A DNA stretch of 64,000 bases from Amycolatopsis endophytica (GTDB taxonomy: Bacteria > Actinomycetota > Actinomycetes > Mycobacteriales > Pseudonocardiaceae). A model generated the notes under the pieces. The model ran no database searches. It saw nothing but the letters and a program-made list of their open reading frames with translations, and was not told the DNA's origin. The position numbers and the translations under genes are program-made. The DNA is taken from assembly GCF_013410405.1 (NCBI RefSeq), contig NZ_JACCFK010000002.1:186001-250000 (forward strand), written 5' to 3'. Below are positions 25,791 through 33,961 of the stretch, one piece after another; positions within the stretch are counted from its first letter, which is position 1, and the number at the start of each line of letters is the position of its first letter.

Positions 25791-26776
25791 TCGGCGAGGT
25801 GGCCCGCCGCTCGGGCGTGAGCACGCGGATGCTGCGGCATTACGACACCCTCGGACTGGTGCGGCCCACCGGCCGCACCGTCGGCGGTTACCGCGAGTAC
25901 TCCGACGAGGACATCCGCCGGATCTTCCACGTGGAGAGCCTGCGGTCGCTGGGGTTGTCGCTGCGGCAGATCGGGCGGGCGCTGGAGGACCCGGCTTTCG
26001 CGCCGCCCGTGCTGGTCGCCGACCTCATCCGGCGGAGCGAGGACAGGCTGCGGCGGGAGCAGGAGCTCCTCGATCGGCTGCGCACCGTGGACGCGTCGGA
26101 GCCCTCGGGCTGGCCGGACGTCCTGCGCATCGTCGAGCTGCTGCACGGGCTGAACTCGCCCAGCCCGGCCCACCGGCAGCGGGCCGTCCTGGCCCCGGCC
26201 GAGGACGTGCCGGTCCCCGCCGAGGTGCTGGCCGCGGCCGTCCTCGCCGAATCCGATCCGAACGTCGCGGGCGCCCTGCGGTGGGCGCTCGCGCGGGCGG
26301 GCGGCGACGGTGCGGCGAGCCTGGCCGCCGGGCTGCGGTCGGACGACCCCGACGTCCGGCGGCGCGCGGTCCTGGCCGTCGGCGAGATGCCCGGCGACGA
26401 GGCGACCACGATGCTCGCCGACGCGCTCGGCGACCCGGATCTCACGGTCCGGCGGCACGCCGCGCTGGCCTCGGGCAGGCGTGGCGTCGCCGCGGCCGTG
26501 CCGGTACTCGTCACCATGGTGGTCGAGGGCGCCAACGACGTCGAGGCGGCCGAGGTCCTGGGCGCGCTGTCCCTGGGCCCCGGTCGCGCCGCGGAGATCG
26601 TGAGCGCGCTGGGCGGTGAACTCGCCGCGGACTCCGCGGTGCGGATCCGCCTGGCCCAGGCGCTCGCCGAACTGCCGGACGCGCTCGGCGCGGACCTGCT
26701 GATGCAGCTGACCCGCGACGGCGACCCGGCGGTCGCCCTCATCGCCCGCGCGCTCGAACCGCGGGCCGAGGACTGA
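25784..26776 (+). CDS. MerR regulator with C-terminal HEAT repeats
   Basis: A 330-residue protein. The N-terminal MerR domain (VLIGEVARRSGVSTRMLRHY, GGYREYSDEDIRRIF, GLSLRQIGRALEDP) and linker coiled coil are followed from about residue 140 by HEAT-like repeats (LAAGLRSDDPDVRRRAVLAV, LADALGDPDLTVRRHAAL). MerR proteins with a large repeat domain are rare outside actinobacteria. The repeats resemble those of the upstream protein, so hetero-association is plausible. GTG 25784 overlaps the upstream gene. It converges with the SMP-30 gene, four bases apart. Confidence 0.8.
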   Translation: MLIGEVARRSGVSTRMLRHYDTLGLVRPTGRTVGGYREYSDEDIRRIFHVESLRSLGLSLRQIGRALEDPAFAPPVLVADLIRRSEDRLRREQELLDRLRTVDASEPSGWPDVLRIVELLHGLNSPSPAHRQRAVLAPAEDVPVPAEVLAAAVLAESDPNVAGALRWALARAGGDGAASLAAGLRSDDPDVRRRAVLAVGEMPGDEATTMLADALGDPDLTVRRHAALASGRRGVAAAVPVLVTMVVEGANDVEAAEVLGALSLGPGRAAEIVSALGGELAADSAVRIRLAQALAELPDALGADLLMQLTRDGDPAVALIARALEPRAED

Positions 26777-26780
26777 GCGG

Positions 26781-27665
26781 TCAGGGGCGGCCCGCGTGGG
26801 GCACGTCGACCCGGAAGGCGAGCAGGCTGGCTTCGCGCACGTTCTTGCGGGCGTGCTCGTTGAAGTCCGGCGCCGCGCACGCGTACAGGGTGCGGCCGTC
26901 GGCGCCGCCCAGCATGCACGCGAACACCCCGGTGCCGGGCCGGATCTCGTCGACGATTTCGCCGCCCTCCCGGACCCGCACGAGACGTCCGCCGATGCCG
27001 TCGGCGATCCACAGCGCGCCCTCGGCGTCGAGGCAGCAGCCGTCGGGGGCGATCACGAGCTGCGGCAGCGCCTTGTCCATGTCCCGCTCGGTGGGCGGCT
27101 CGCCGAACGCCGCCCACACGCGCCGGTTGGTCAGCGAGCCATCGGCGGCGAGGTCGAAGGCGGTGACCCGGTTGGCGAAGGTTTCGTCGACCAGCAGCAC
27201 GCCGTCGTCGGTGATCACGCTGCCGTTGGGGAACAGCAGGTCCTCCGCGACCCGGGTGACCGTGCCGTCGGGATCGGCGCGCACGAGAGCGGCCGGGGCG
27301 ACCGGGGCGTTGTGCATGAGGTCGAACCCGAAGTTGCCGACGTAGGCGCGGCCCTGGGCGTCGACGACCATGTCGTTGGCGTGGCCGGTCAGGTGCGCCG
27401 ACAGGTCGGCGTGGGTGACGAGCGTGCCCTCGGGTTCGCGGCGCAGTAGCAGCCCGTCGCGCATCGACACGATCAGCAGACGCCCGTCGGGCAGCCAGCC
27501 GAGCCCGGACGGCTGCTGCGGCACCTCCGCCTCGACGCGCAGATCGGAACCGTCCTCGGTGCAGGAGTGCACGAGGTGGGTATAGAAGTCGGAAAAGAAG
27601 ATCCGTCCCTCGTGCCAGCGCGGGCATTCGAGGTAGGAAAAGCCGTCCAGAACCGTTGTCGTCAC
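26781..27665 (-). CDS. SMP-30/gluconolactonase-type beta-propeller hydrolase
   Basis: A 294-residue six-bladed propeller. ECPRWHEGRIFFSDFY gives the first metal-binding Glu, HANDMVVDAQGRAYVGNFGFD the Asn-Asp pair, LFPNGSVITDDG and ADGIGG the remaining ligands. The family opens sugar lactones or hydrolyses organophosphate-like esters with a divalent metal. GTG 27665, with GGAGGC upstream, is chosen; the very long open frame running further up is only a shadow of the recombinase gene. Confidence 0.85.
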   Translation of the reverse strand: MTTTVLDGFSYLECPRWHEGRIFFSDFYTHLVHSCTEDGSDLRVEAEVPQQPSGLGWLPDGRLLIVSMRDGLLLRREPEGTLVTHADLSAHLTGHANDMVVDAQGRAYVGNFGFDLMHNAPVAPAALVRADPDGTVTRVAEDLLFPNGSVITDDGVLLVDETFANRVTAFDLAADGSLTNRRVWAAFGEPPTERDMDKALPQLVIAPDGCCLDAEGALWIADGIGGRLVRVREGGEIVDEIRPGTGVFACMLGGADGRTLYACAAPDFNEHARKNVREASLLAFRVDVPHAGRP

Positions 27666-27724
27666 CGTGCCTCCGCTCCCTGGCCCGTGGTGAGTCGACC
27701 GTAGCCAAAGCCGCCCGTGCGGTG

Positions 27725-28849
27725 TCAAGGAAGGCGGTGGCGGGCATCGGCGAGCAGCTGCGCCAGGGTGTGCACCGGGGAGGTTTCCAGCTTGTGCCGG
27801 TGCGCGTCGTAGTGGTCGCGGGTGGTGCGGATGTCCGCGTGTCCCAGCAGGTCCTGCACCTTCTGCACCGGCACGTCGTGGGCGAGCAGGAGCGTGCCGG
27901 TGGTGCGCCGGGCGGTGTGCGGGCTGATCGTGGCCGCGGCGGCGAGGCCCGCGGCTTCGGCCCGTTCCCGCAGCAGGTGCCAGACGTGGCGCTGGGAGAG
28001 CGCTTTCCCACCCGGTTTGGCGGGATCGTGCGGATGTGGGGTGGTCGCGACGAGTGGCCCCCGCAAGCGGTCCAGACCGGTGCCGGTGCGCGCGGCCCGC
28101 AGTTCGAGGTAGCGGCGCAGCGGGTGCAGGGCGGCCGGCACGAGGGGCACGAAGTCGCGGTGGCCGCCCTTGCCGGTGTAGCGCAGGATCGTGTGCCCGG
28201 CGTCGCTGTCGAGGTCGCCGATCTGCGCCGTGGTGACGGCCGAGACCCGGACGCCGGTGTAGAAGAGCAGCGCGACCACGGCCGCGTCCCGCCACGAGGC
28301 TTCGGTGCCGTTGCGCTGGGCGCGGTCTTCGACGTGGTTGAGCAGTGCGGCGGCGGAGTCGCGGTCGAGCGCGGGCAGCGGTGGCCGCTTGCCGGTTTTC
28401 GGGCGGTTGACGGCGGCGACCGGGTTGCGCTCGGTGAGGTCGTTGGACTGGAGATAGCGGTACCAGCTCGACACTCCGGCCAAGGTGCGCCCGACGGTCG
28501 AGGCTGAGGCGGGCCGCACGGTGCCGTCCCGCGCGGTGACCGTGAGGCCGTTCTTCCACGCGTCCACGTCCGCCCGGCGCGCGTGCAGGGGGTCGAGTCC
28601 GGTGCGGTCGCACCAGGACAGCCAGGCGGCGAGGTCCGCGTAGTAGGCGCGGCGGGTGTGCTCGGTCTTGTCCGTCTCCAGCCACAGCACCGTCACGTGA
28701 CGAATCGCGTAGCGGTCCAGGGGGTCGGCCGGAGGGAGTGCCGGCAGCAGGTCCACGGCGCTCGCGAGCGTCTCCCGGAGGGTCGCCGGGGAGTCCGCGC
28801 GGACGGTCAGGGCTCGCGTCGTCGCCTCCAGGGCGGCGGGGTCGGTCAT
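27725..28849 (-). CDS. Tyrosine recombinase/integrase
   Basis: A 374-residue site-specific recombinase. A SAM-like core-binding domain (TRRAYYADLAAWLSWCDRTGL) precedes the catalytic domain with GVRVSAVT (Arg I), YTGKGGHRDFVPL (Lys), HTARR (His-x-x-Arg), LGHADIRTT (His) and HYDAH (Tyr). All catalytic residues are present. ATG 28849 follows GATAAT by seven bases (28862-28857), so it may be leaderless. It is divergent from a coiled-coil DNA-binding-like protein, and no att repeats or phage genes are near. It is about 26 kb from dif, but nothing shows that it is XerC or XerD. Confidence 0.85.
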   Translation of the reverse strand: MTDPAALEATTRALTVRADSPATLRETLASAVDLLPALPPADPLDRYAIRHVTVLWLETDKTEHTRRAYYADLAAWLSWCDRTGLDPLHARRADVDAWKNGLTVTARDGTVRPASASTVGRTLAGVSSWYRYLQSNDLTERNPVAAVNRPKTGKRPPLPALDRDSAAALLNHVEDRAQRNGTEASWRDAAVVALLFYTGVRVSAVTTAQIGDLDSDAGHTILRYTGKGGHRDFVPLVPAALHPLRRYLELRAARTGTGLDRLRGPLVATTPHPHDPAKPGGKALSQRHVWHLLRERAEAAGLAAAATISPHTARRTTGTLLLAHDVPVQKVQDLLGHADIRTTRDHYDAHRHKLETSPVHTLAQLLADARHRLP

Positions 28850-28876
28850 AACTGGCATTATCACCGATCCGCATAA

Positions 28877-28904
28877 CGACACTGTTGAGCAGTTTCGCGT
28901 GTCG
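28877..28904. promoter_or_regulatory. Inverted repeat between the recombinase and coiled-coil genes
   Basis: CGACAC (28877-28882) and GTGTCG (28899-28904) are separated by 16 bases, and the flanks CATAA and TTATC extend the similarity with a one-base offset. A second small palindrome, CGCGTACGCG, lies at 28923-28932. The region could be an operator for the coiled-coil protein or a recombination site; the sequence does not decide. Confidence 0.45.
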
Positions 28905-28940
28905 CTTATCTACTTTCGCTTCCGCGTACGCGATACTCAG

Positions 28941-29990
28941 ATGGTGACGGATGACCTGGTGGAGGGCGCGATCTGCGCTCTGGACGGCTGCGAGAACCCT
29001 TTGCCGGCTCCAGCGGTGGACGAGAACGGGCGGCGCAAGGGCGGCCGGCCCTCGTCGTACTGCTCGAAGACGCACGCGGACGCGGCCTCCCGTGCGCGGC
29101 GGGCGCTGCAGACGGCGGCGACCGTGGAGCCGTTGACGGAGTTGCGGCGGGTGACCGAAGCGCTGGAGCCGGTGGTGGCGCCGCTTCTGGAGGCGTTGAC
29201 GGCCATGCGATCCCGGCTCGCGGCAGCGGAGGAGGGCGCGCTGGCGCAGGTCAGGCAGGCCGAAGACGACGCGCGCGCAGCGCGGGCCGAGGCGGAGGAG
29301 TCCGCCCGGCGGGCGGATCAGGCCGTGCGGGAACGGGATCGGGCGCTGGTGCAGTCGCGAGAGGACCAGGCGGCGCGCGCCGCGGCGGAGAAGGCCGCCG
29401 AGAAGGCGGCGGCCGAATCGGAGCGGGTGCGGCGCGAGGCGTGGGCGACAGTGGCCGACCACGAGCGGGCCAAGGGCGCGGCGGAGTCGGCCCGGACCGC
29501 GGCGGTGCAGTCACGTGACGAAATGGCCGGCATGGTGCGGGCCGCGCAGACGCAACTCGATCAGTTACGGGAGGACCGCGAAAACCTCCGCCACGAGCTG
29601 GACGGAACCCGTGCTCAGCTGCGCGAAAGCACCACCGAGCTGGCTGTCCTGGCGGAACGTCTCGCCGCGGCGCGCACGCAGCTCACCGCGGCGGACCGCT
29701 CGGCCGAGCACGCCAAGCACGAGGCATCGGCGGCCCGCGAGACGGCTGAGCAGCACCGCTCCGAACGCGACGAGGCCCACCGGCGCCTGGCAGAGGAACA
29801 GACCGCGCGGCAGGTCGCCCAGGCGCGGGCCGAGGCCGCCGAAGGGAACGTCACGGCCGTCCGGGGCGAGCTGACCCAGACGCAGGCACGCCTGGAACAC
29901 GTGCTGGCCACGCGCCCGGCGCCGCCCGCCGAGCAGCCGCAACCATCGGCCGCACCGGCGCAAGGCTCGGCCGGTGAGGGTGCCGAGTAG
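28941..29990 (+). CDS. KfrA-like coiled-coil protein with zinc-ribbon-like N-terminus
   Basis: A 349-residue protein. The N-terminal 55 residues include CALDGCENPLP, then KGGRPSSYCSKTHADAASRARRA, a cysteine/histidine-rich module seen at the start of actinobacterial plasmid and integrase-linked proteins. Residues about 85-320 are a long alanine/glutamate/arginine coiled coil with near-continuous heptads, followed by a proline-rich tail. KfrA-type proteins bind DNA with the N-terminal part and polymerise through the coil. ATG 28941 is used. The divergent tyrosine recombinase is its constant-looking partner here; function unknown. Confidence 0.65.
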   Translation: MVTDDLVEGAICALDGCENPLPAPAVDENGRRKGGRPSSYCSKTHADAASRARRALQTAATVEPLTELRRVTEALEPVVAPLLEALTAMRSRLAAAEEGALAQVRQAEDDARAARAEAEESARRADQAVRERDRALVQSREDQAARAAAEKAAEKAAAESERVRREAWATVADHERAKGAAESARTAAVQSRDEMAGMVRAAQTQLDQLREDRENLRHELDGTRAQLRESTTELAVLAERLAAARTQLTAADRSAEHAKHEASAARETAEQHRSERDEAHRRLAEEQTARQVAQARAEAAEGNVTAVRGELTQTQARLEHVLATRPAPPAEQPQPSAAPAQGSAGEGAE

Positions 29991-29996
29991 TCGCAA

Positions 29997-30019
29997 CCGG
30001 GTGGTCAGGAGCCGCCCGG
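29997..30019. terminator. Bidirectional hairpin between convergent genes
   Basis: CCGGGTGG (29997-30004) pairs with CCGCCCGG (30012-30019), with one G-U pair and a seven-base loop. It lies between the stops of the coiled-coil gene and the aldo/keto reductase gene, a good position for a shared terminator. Confidence 0.6.
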
Positions 30020-30032
30020 CAGGTCCCGGCGT

Positions 30033-30938
30033 TTAGCCGAGCGGGATTTCCTGTGCCCTGGTCGGCACGGCGTCCAGGGAGGCGAGGGTGGCTTCGTCGA
30101 GCACGAGCGAGCCCGCGGCGATGTTGGCCTCCAGGTGGTCGATGCTCGCGGTGCCGGGGATGAGGTGCACGTTCGGGGAGTGGTGCAGCAGCCACGCGAG
30201 ACCGACCTGCGCGGGGGTGGCGTCCAGGGCCTTCGCGGCGTCGATCACGGCGGGCTCGTCGGCCACCTTCGGCATACCGGGGAAGGCGCCGCCCAGCGGG
30301 AAGAAGGGCACCCAGGCGATACCTTCGGCCGCGCACAGCCGCACCATGTCCTCGTTGTCGCGGGCCACGAGGCTGTAGGAGTTCTGCACGCAGGCGATCC
30401 CGGCCGGGAGCGCGTGACGCAGCCCGTCGAGGGTGACGGCGCTGAGCCCGATCGCGCCGATCTTGCCTTCGTCGCGCAGGGCGGTCATCACCGCGAGCTG
30501 GTCGTCGAGGTCGACCACCTGGTCGCCTTCGGCCCGCACGCCGGGGCCGACGTCGAGGCGACGCAGGTTGACCACGGGAATCCGGTCGAGGCCGAGGCTG
30601 GCCAGGTTGTCCTCGACGCTCGCGCGCAGCTGCTCGGGCCGTTGCGCGGCGCGCAGCGGGACGGCACCGCCGGGGTTGGACTCGGCGCCGACCTTGCTGA
30701 CGACGAGGACGTCGTCTTCGGGCCGCAGCGCCTCGCCGAGGACGGAGTTGACGAAGCCGTTGTCGTAGAACTGGGCGGTGTCGACGTGGTCGACGCCGAG
30801 TTCGACCGCGCGGCGCAGGAGTGCGATGGCGGCGGCGCGGTCGTCGTGCAGGCGTTCGAGCTGCATGGCGCCGAATCCGACCCGGGAGACGGTGTGGCCG
30901 GCGAGCGGACCGGTGCCGCCGGGGCGAGTCTGAGTCAT
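30033..30938 (-). CDS. Aldo/keto reductase
   Basis: A 301-residue AKR barrel. VSRVGFGAMQLERL opens it, GVDHVDTAQFYDNGFVNSVLGEAL contains the catalytic Asp and Tyr, LVVSKVG the Lys, and VPGTASIDHLEANI-like IPGTASIDHLEAN the NADPH-binding loop. The histidine of the tetrad falls in VNLRRLD and appears replaced by arginine, which may lower carbonyl-reductase activity. Substrate unknown. It is divergent from a TetR gene and shares the twin CGGAGG operators at 30970-31020. Confidence 0.83.
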   Translation of the reverse strand: MTQTRPGGTGPLAGHTVSRVGFGAMQLERLHDDRAAAIALLRRAVELGVDHVDTAQFYDNGFVNSVLGEALRPEDDVLVVSKVGAESNPGGAVPLRAAQRPEQLRASVEDNLASLGLDRIPVVNLRRLDVGPGVRAEGDQVVDLDDQLAVMTALRDEGKIGAIGLSAVTLDGLRHALPAGIACVQNSYSLVARDNEDMVRLCAAEGIAWVPFFPLGGAFPGMPKVADEPAVIDAAKALDATPAQVGLAWLLHHSPNVHLIPGTASIDHLEANIAAGSLVLDEATLASLDAVPTRAQEIPLG

Positions 30939-30969
30939 GGAAGTCCTGTCCTCGTGAGATGATGAAAGA

Positions 30970-31020
30970 AACGGAGGACCCTCCGTTAGACTCACCGTAG
31001 CACAACCGGAGGTGCCTCCG
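30970..31020. promoter_or_regulatory. Twin TetR operators between AKR and TetR genes
   Basis: Site 1 is AACGGAGG-AC-CCTCCGTT (30970-30987); site 2 is CGGAGG-TG-CCTCCG (31007-31020). Both arms are perfect and share the CGGAGG core, with centres 35 bases apart. Site 2 contains GGAGG, the ribosome-binding site of the TetR gene (start 31023), so repressor binding would cover the translation start region as well as the promoter. Confidence 0.82.
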
Positions 31021-31022
31021 CT

Positions 31023-31634
31023 TTGAGTTCGCCCCGTCCGGGCCGCGCCGACGCCCGGCGCAACCGGGAAAAGCTCCTCAGCGTCGCGCGGGACGTGTTC
31101 ACCTCCGCCGAGGGACCGGTCTCGCTGGAAGCCATCGCCCGCGCGGCCGGGGTCGGGATCGGCACGCTCTACCGCCATTTCCCGACGCGCGAGGCACTGG
31201 TGGAGGCCGTCTACGCCGCCGAACTCGACGAAGTGACCGCCCTCGCCGAGTCGCTGCTGCGCGAACAGCCACCGGAAGCCGCGCTGCGGGCGTGGATGGC
31301 GCGCTACGCGGCGTTCGTCGCGACCAAGCGCGGAATGCTCGACACGTTGCGCGCCGGGTGGGCCTCGGGTGCCATCTCGACGACCACCACCCGGGAGCGC
31401 ATCACCACGGCGATCGGCGCGATCCTGGCCGAGGGGGCGCGCACGGGGGAGTTCCGCGACGACGTCGAGGCCCTCGACGTCACCACGCTGCTGCTCGGCA
31501 CGCTGCTCGTCACGACGGCCGACAGCCCGCCGAACCAGGTCGGCAGGCTGTTCGACCTGATCGTCGACGCGCTGCGACCGGCGGTGACGCCTTCGAGATC
31601 ACCTTCGACGGACGACTGCCCGCCGAAAACCTGA
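31023..31634 (+). CDS. TetR family regulator of the aldo/keto reductase
   Basis: A 203-residue TetR protein: GRADARRNREKLLSVARDVF, then IARAAGVGIGTLYRHFPTREALVEAVY as the HTH, and a C-terminal helical domain (TTTRERITTAIGAILAEGA). The start is TTG at 31023, ten bases after GGAGG in operator site 2. The arrangement predicts autorepression and control of the divergent aldo/keto reductase. The tail overlaps nothing and converges with the glycosyltransferase gene. Confidence 0.83.
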   Translation: MSSPRPGRADARRNREKLLSVARDVFTSAEGPVSLEAIARAAGVGIGTLYRHFPTREALVEAVYAAELDEVTALAESLLREQPPEAALRAWMARYAAFVATKRGMLDTLRAGWASGAISTTTTRERITTAIGAILAEGARTGEFRDDVEALDVTTLLLGTLLVTTADSPPNQVGRLFDLIVDALRPAVTPSRSPSTDDCPPKT

Positions 31635-31669
31635 CAGACCCGGTGAGCCCGCCCATCCGGATCGGCGAT

Positions 31670-32680
31670 TCATCCATCCGCCCATTTCGGCAGGTGGTGG
31701 GCGATCTCGTCCGGCGAGGGCATGCCGGCGATCTCCTCGGCGATCGCGCGGGCCGCGTCGCGGTGCCCGGTGTTTCCGTGGTGTGGCAACAGCTTCCGGG
31801 CGTGTTCGGTGATGGCTTCCGTGCTCACCTCATCCGGCAGGAGGCGCAGTGCGGCGCCCGCGTCGCTGAGCGCTTCGGCGTTGGCGAACTGGTCGGCTCC
31901 CTGGGGCAGGATCAGCTGCGGGGCGCCGACGGTCAGCGCGCCGAGGGCGGTACCGCTGCCGCCGTGATGCACGATCACATCGGCGTGCGGCAGCAGGTCC
32001 GCTTGCGGCACCCAGGGCCGGACCGTGACGTTGTCCGGCACAGTGCCGAGCTGATCCGGGGGCACCCGGCCGGTGGCGACCACGACGTGCGCGTCGAGTG
32101 CCGTCAGGCCGTGGATGGCCGTGGTCAGCACCTCTGGGGTGCCGAATGCGGTGCCGAGCGTCAGGTAGATCAGTGGTCGCGAAGCACGATCGACGGGCCA
32201 CGCGGGCAGTGCCGGTTCGGAATAGGGAACGGGACGCAGTTCGATGCGTTCGGCCGTCGCGAGAAAGTCCTTGTCCTGCAAGGACGGTGGGCAGATGTCG
32301 AGGTGTGGCCGATCGGGGGCTCCGGTGGCCGACGTGGGTGGCTGGAGTCCGATTCCTTCGGGAATCATGCGGCCGAACCCGTGCCAGAGGCCGGGAATCC
32401 CGGCGCGGTGCGCGGCGAGGGCGGCCCCCGGTAGTCCCCATTCATGCACGACGAGGTCGGGCCGTAACCGTGCCAGTTCCGGTTCGAGATCCTCGGCGTA
32501 GATCTCGTAGAACGAATCCGCGGGACGAAAGGGCCGGAGTTCATTCCTGAGCAGCGGTGCGTGGACGTTCTCGCCGGCGGCGAAATGCACCTCGTGCCCG
32601 GCATCCCGGACGGCGATCGCGAGCGGGATCAGCGGGTAGGTATGGCCGACCGAGGCCAGGCTGGCGAAGAGTACGCGCAT
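31670..32680 (-). CDS. GT1 family glycosyltransferase
   Basis: A 336-residue GT-B glycosyltransferase of the antibiotic/macrolide type. MRVLFASLASVGHTYPLIPLA opens the N-domain, YLTLGTAFG begins the donor domain, and the donor motif HADVIVHHGGSGTALGAL plus LPQGADQFANA (sugar-nucleotide ribose and sugar contacts) is complete. At 336 residues it is shorter than the usual 380-420; the acceptor region before residue 120 is compact. It lies one base after the P450 stop, in the same operon, so the two may act in turn on one acceptor, or on xenobiotics. Confidence 0.83.
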   Translation of the reverse strand: MRVLFASLASVGHTYPLIPLAIAVRDAGHEVHFAAGENVHAPLLRNELRPFRPADSFYEIYAEDLEPELARLRPDLVVHEWGLPGAALAAHRAGIPGLWHGFGRMIPEGIGLQPPTSATGAPDRPHLDICPPSLQDKDFLATAERIELRPVPYSEPALPAWPVDRASRPLIYLTLGTAFGTPEVLTTAIHGLTALDAHVVVATGRVPPDQLGTVPDNVTVRPWVPQADLLPHADVIVHHGGSGTALGALTVGAPQLILPQGADQFANAEALSDAGAALRLLPDEVSTEAITEHARKLLPHHGNTGHRDAARAIAEEIAGMPSPDEIAHHLPKWADG

Positions 32681-32681
32681 G

Positions 32682-33872
32682 TCAAACGGTCACGACCAGT
32701 GCGGTGAGGCGCCAGGTTCCGGGGTCCGGGGCGCGCTGGGCGCCACCGTCGGCGAGCGCGAGGGCGGGGAAGCGGCGCAGCAGTGCGGTGAGTGCGGCCT
32801 CGGTCTGGACGCGTGCCAGCGCGGCGCCGAGGCAGAAGTGTGGCCCGTGGGCGTATCCCAGGTGTGTCGGCCGGCCTGCTGGGCGGCGCAGGTCGAGGTG
32901 GTCGGCGTTGGTGAAGACGCGGGGGTCGCGGTTGGCGGCGGCAAGCGCGGCGGTGACGGGTTCTCCCTTGCCGATGGGCGTTCCGGCGATGTCGGTGTCC
33001 TCGCGGGCGTAGCGGGGCAGGCTCAGTAGTTGAGGTCCGCACCAGCGGGTCAGTTCCTCGACGGCCCCGGGCATGAGGCTTTCGTCGGTGCGCAGTGCGG
33101 CGAGTTGGCCGGGGTGAGCGAGCAGGGTCTCGACAGCGTTGGCGACGAGGTTGGTCGGGGTCCCTCCGGCGAGGACGAGGTGCCAGACGAGGGTGACCAG
33201 TTCGGTCTCGCTGAGCCGGTCCTCGTCGTCGGCGTGGATGCCGATCAGTTCGGAGAGCAGGTCCGCGCCGGGCTCGCGCGTGCGGCGAGCGACGGCTGCC
33301 ACCGCGTCGCGCATGATGGCGGGGATGGCCTGCGCGAACGCGGGCCCGTGTCCGGCGGCGACGGCGGCGCCGTGGGTGCGCCAGGTGTCCCGGTGCTCGG
33401 GCGGGATGCCCACGAGTTCGCAGATCACGTCGATGGGCAGCGGCCGGGCGAAGTGTGCCAGCAGATCCACCGTGCCCTCGTCGGCTTCCTGGACCAGTTC
33501 GTCGAGGAGGGCCTCGACGATGCGCGTGATGCGCGGCCGGAATTCCGCGGCGCGCCGGGCGGTGAACGATGGCGAGACCAGCCGCCGCAACCGGGCGTGC
33601 TCGGGCCCGTCCATTTCCTGCATGGTCCGCATGTACTTCAGGCAGTGCGCGGGCACATCCGGTCGCTGGGCGTAGCTGCCTGCGTTGAGCTCGAACCGAG
33701 GGTCGGTCAGCACCGCCTTCGCGTCCTCGTACCGGGTGACCGCCCACATCGCGCCGAACCCCGGTGTGACCAGGCGCGCCAGCGGGCCACGTTCGCGCGC
33801 CCGTCCGTACGCGGTGAAAGGGTCCCGCAGGACGGCGGGATCGGAGAGGTCGATTTCGGGGATCTCCACCAC
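32682..33872 (-). CDS. Cytochrome P450 monooxygenase
   Basis: A 396-residue bacterial class I P450. LVLAGGTPTNLVANAVETLL is the I-helix oxygen-binding segment (AGGTPT), EELTRWCGP with the conserved Arg the K-helix ExxR, and GPHFCLGAALARVQTEAAL the heme-thiolate Cys loop. It needs a ferredoxin and reductase, not encoded nearby. GTG 33872 starts it. Followed directly by a glycosyltransferase and divergent from an unusual TetR, it looks like a hydroxylation plus glycosylation cassette. Confidence 0.88.
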   Translation of the reverse strand: MVEIPEIDLSDPAVLRDPFTAYGRARERGPLARLVTPGFGAMWAVTRYEDAKAVLTDPRFELNAGSYAQRPDVPAHCLKYMRTMQEMDGPEHARLRRLVSPSFTARRAAEFRPRITRIVEALLDELVQEADEGTVDLLAHFARPLPIDVICELVGIPPEHRDTWRTHGAAVAAGHGPAFAQAIPAIMRDAVAAVARRTREPGADLLSELIGIHADDEDRLSETELVTLVWHLVLAGGTPTNLVANAVETLLAHPGQLAALRTDESLMPGAVEELTRWCGPQLLSLPRYAREDTDIAGTPIGKGEPVTAALAAANRDPRVFTNADHLDLRRPAGRPTHLGYAHGPHFCLGAALARVQTEAALTALLRRFPALALADGGAQRAPDPGTWRLTALVVTV

Positions 33873-33892
33873 GTCAACTCCACATGATGTTG

Positions 33893-33929
33893 TCAGATGT
33901 TGAAAATATCTGAATGGGGACAGTATCCT
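33893..33929. promoter_or_regulatory. Operator-promoter between P450 and TetR-fusion genes
   Basis: TCAGAT (33893-33898) and ATCTGA (33908-33913) form an inverted repeat with a nine-base AT-rich spacer. Rightward, TTGAAA (33900-33905), 18 bases, TATCCT (33924-33929) is a good promoter for the TetR gene, with the -35 in the operator centre, so the TetR should repress itself and the P450. Confidence 0.78.
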
Positions 33930-33961
33930 ACTTCCGGAAGGCAGGGCAACGGAGGGGCGCG

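Noticed and set aside
27725..28849. The tyrosine recombinase as XerC or XerD acting on dif
   Set aside because: It is longer than XerC/D, has a different core-binding domain and a dedicated divergent partner; nothing in the sequence links it to dif.
26781..29462. An 893-codon open frame on the minus strand
   Set aside because: Only its last 294 codons encode a recognisable protein (SMP-30 type); the upstream part is Arg/Pro-rich and lies antisense or out of frame over the recombinase gene, a GC-content artefact.
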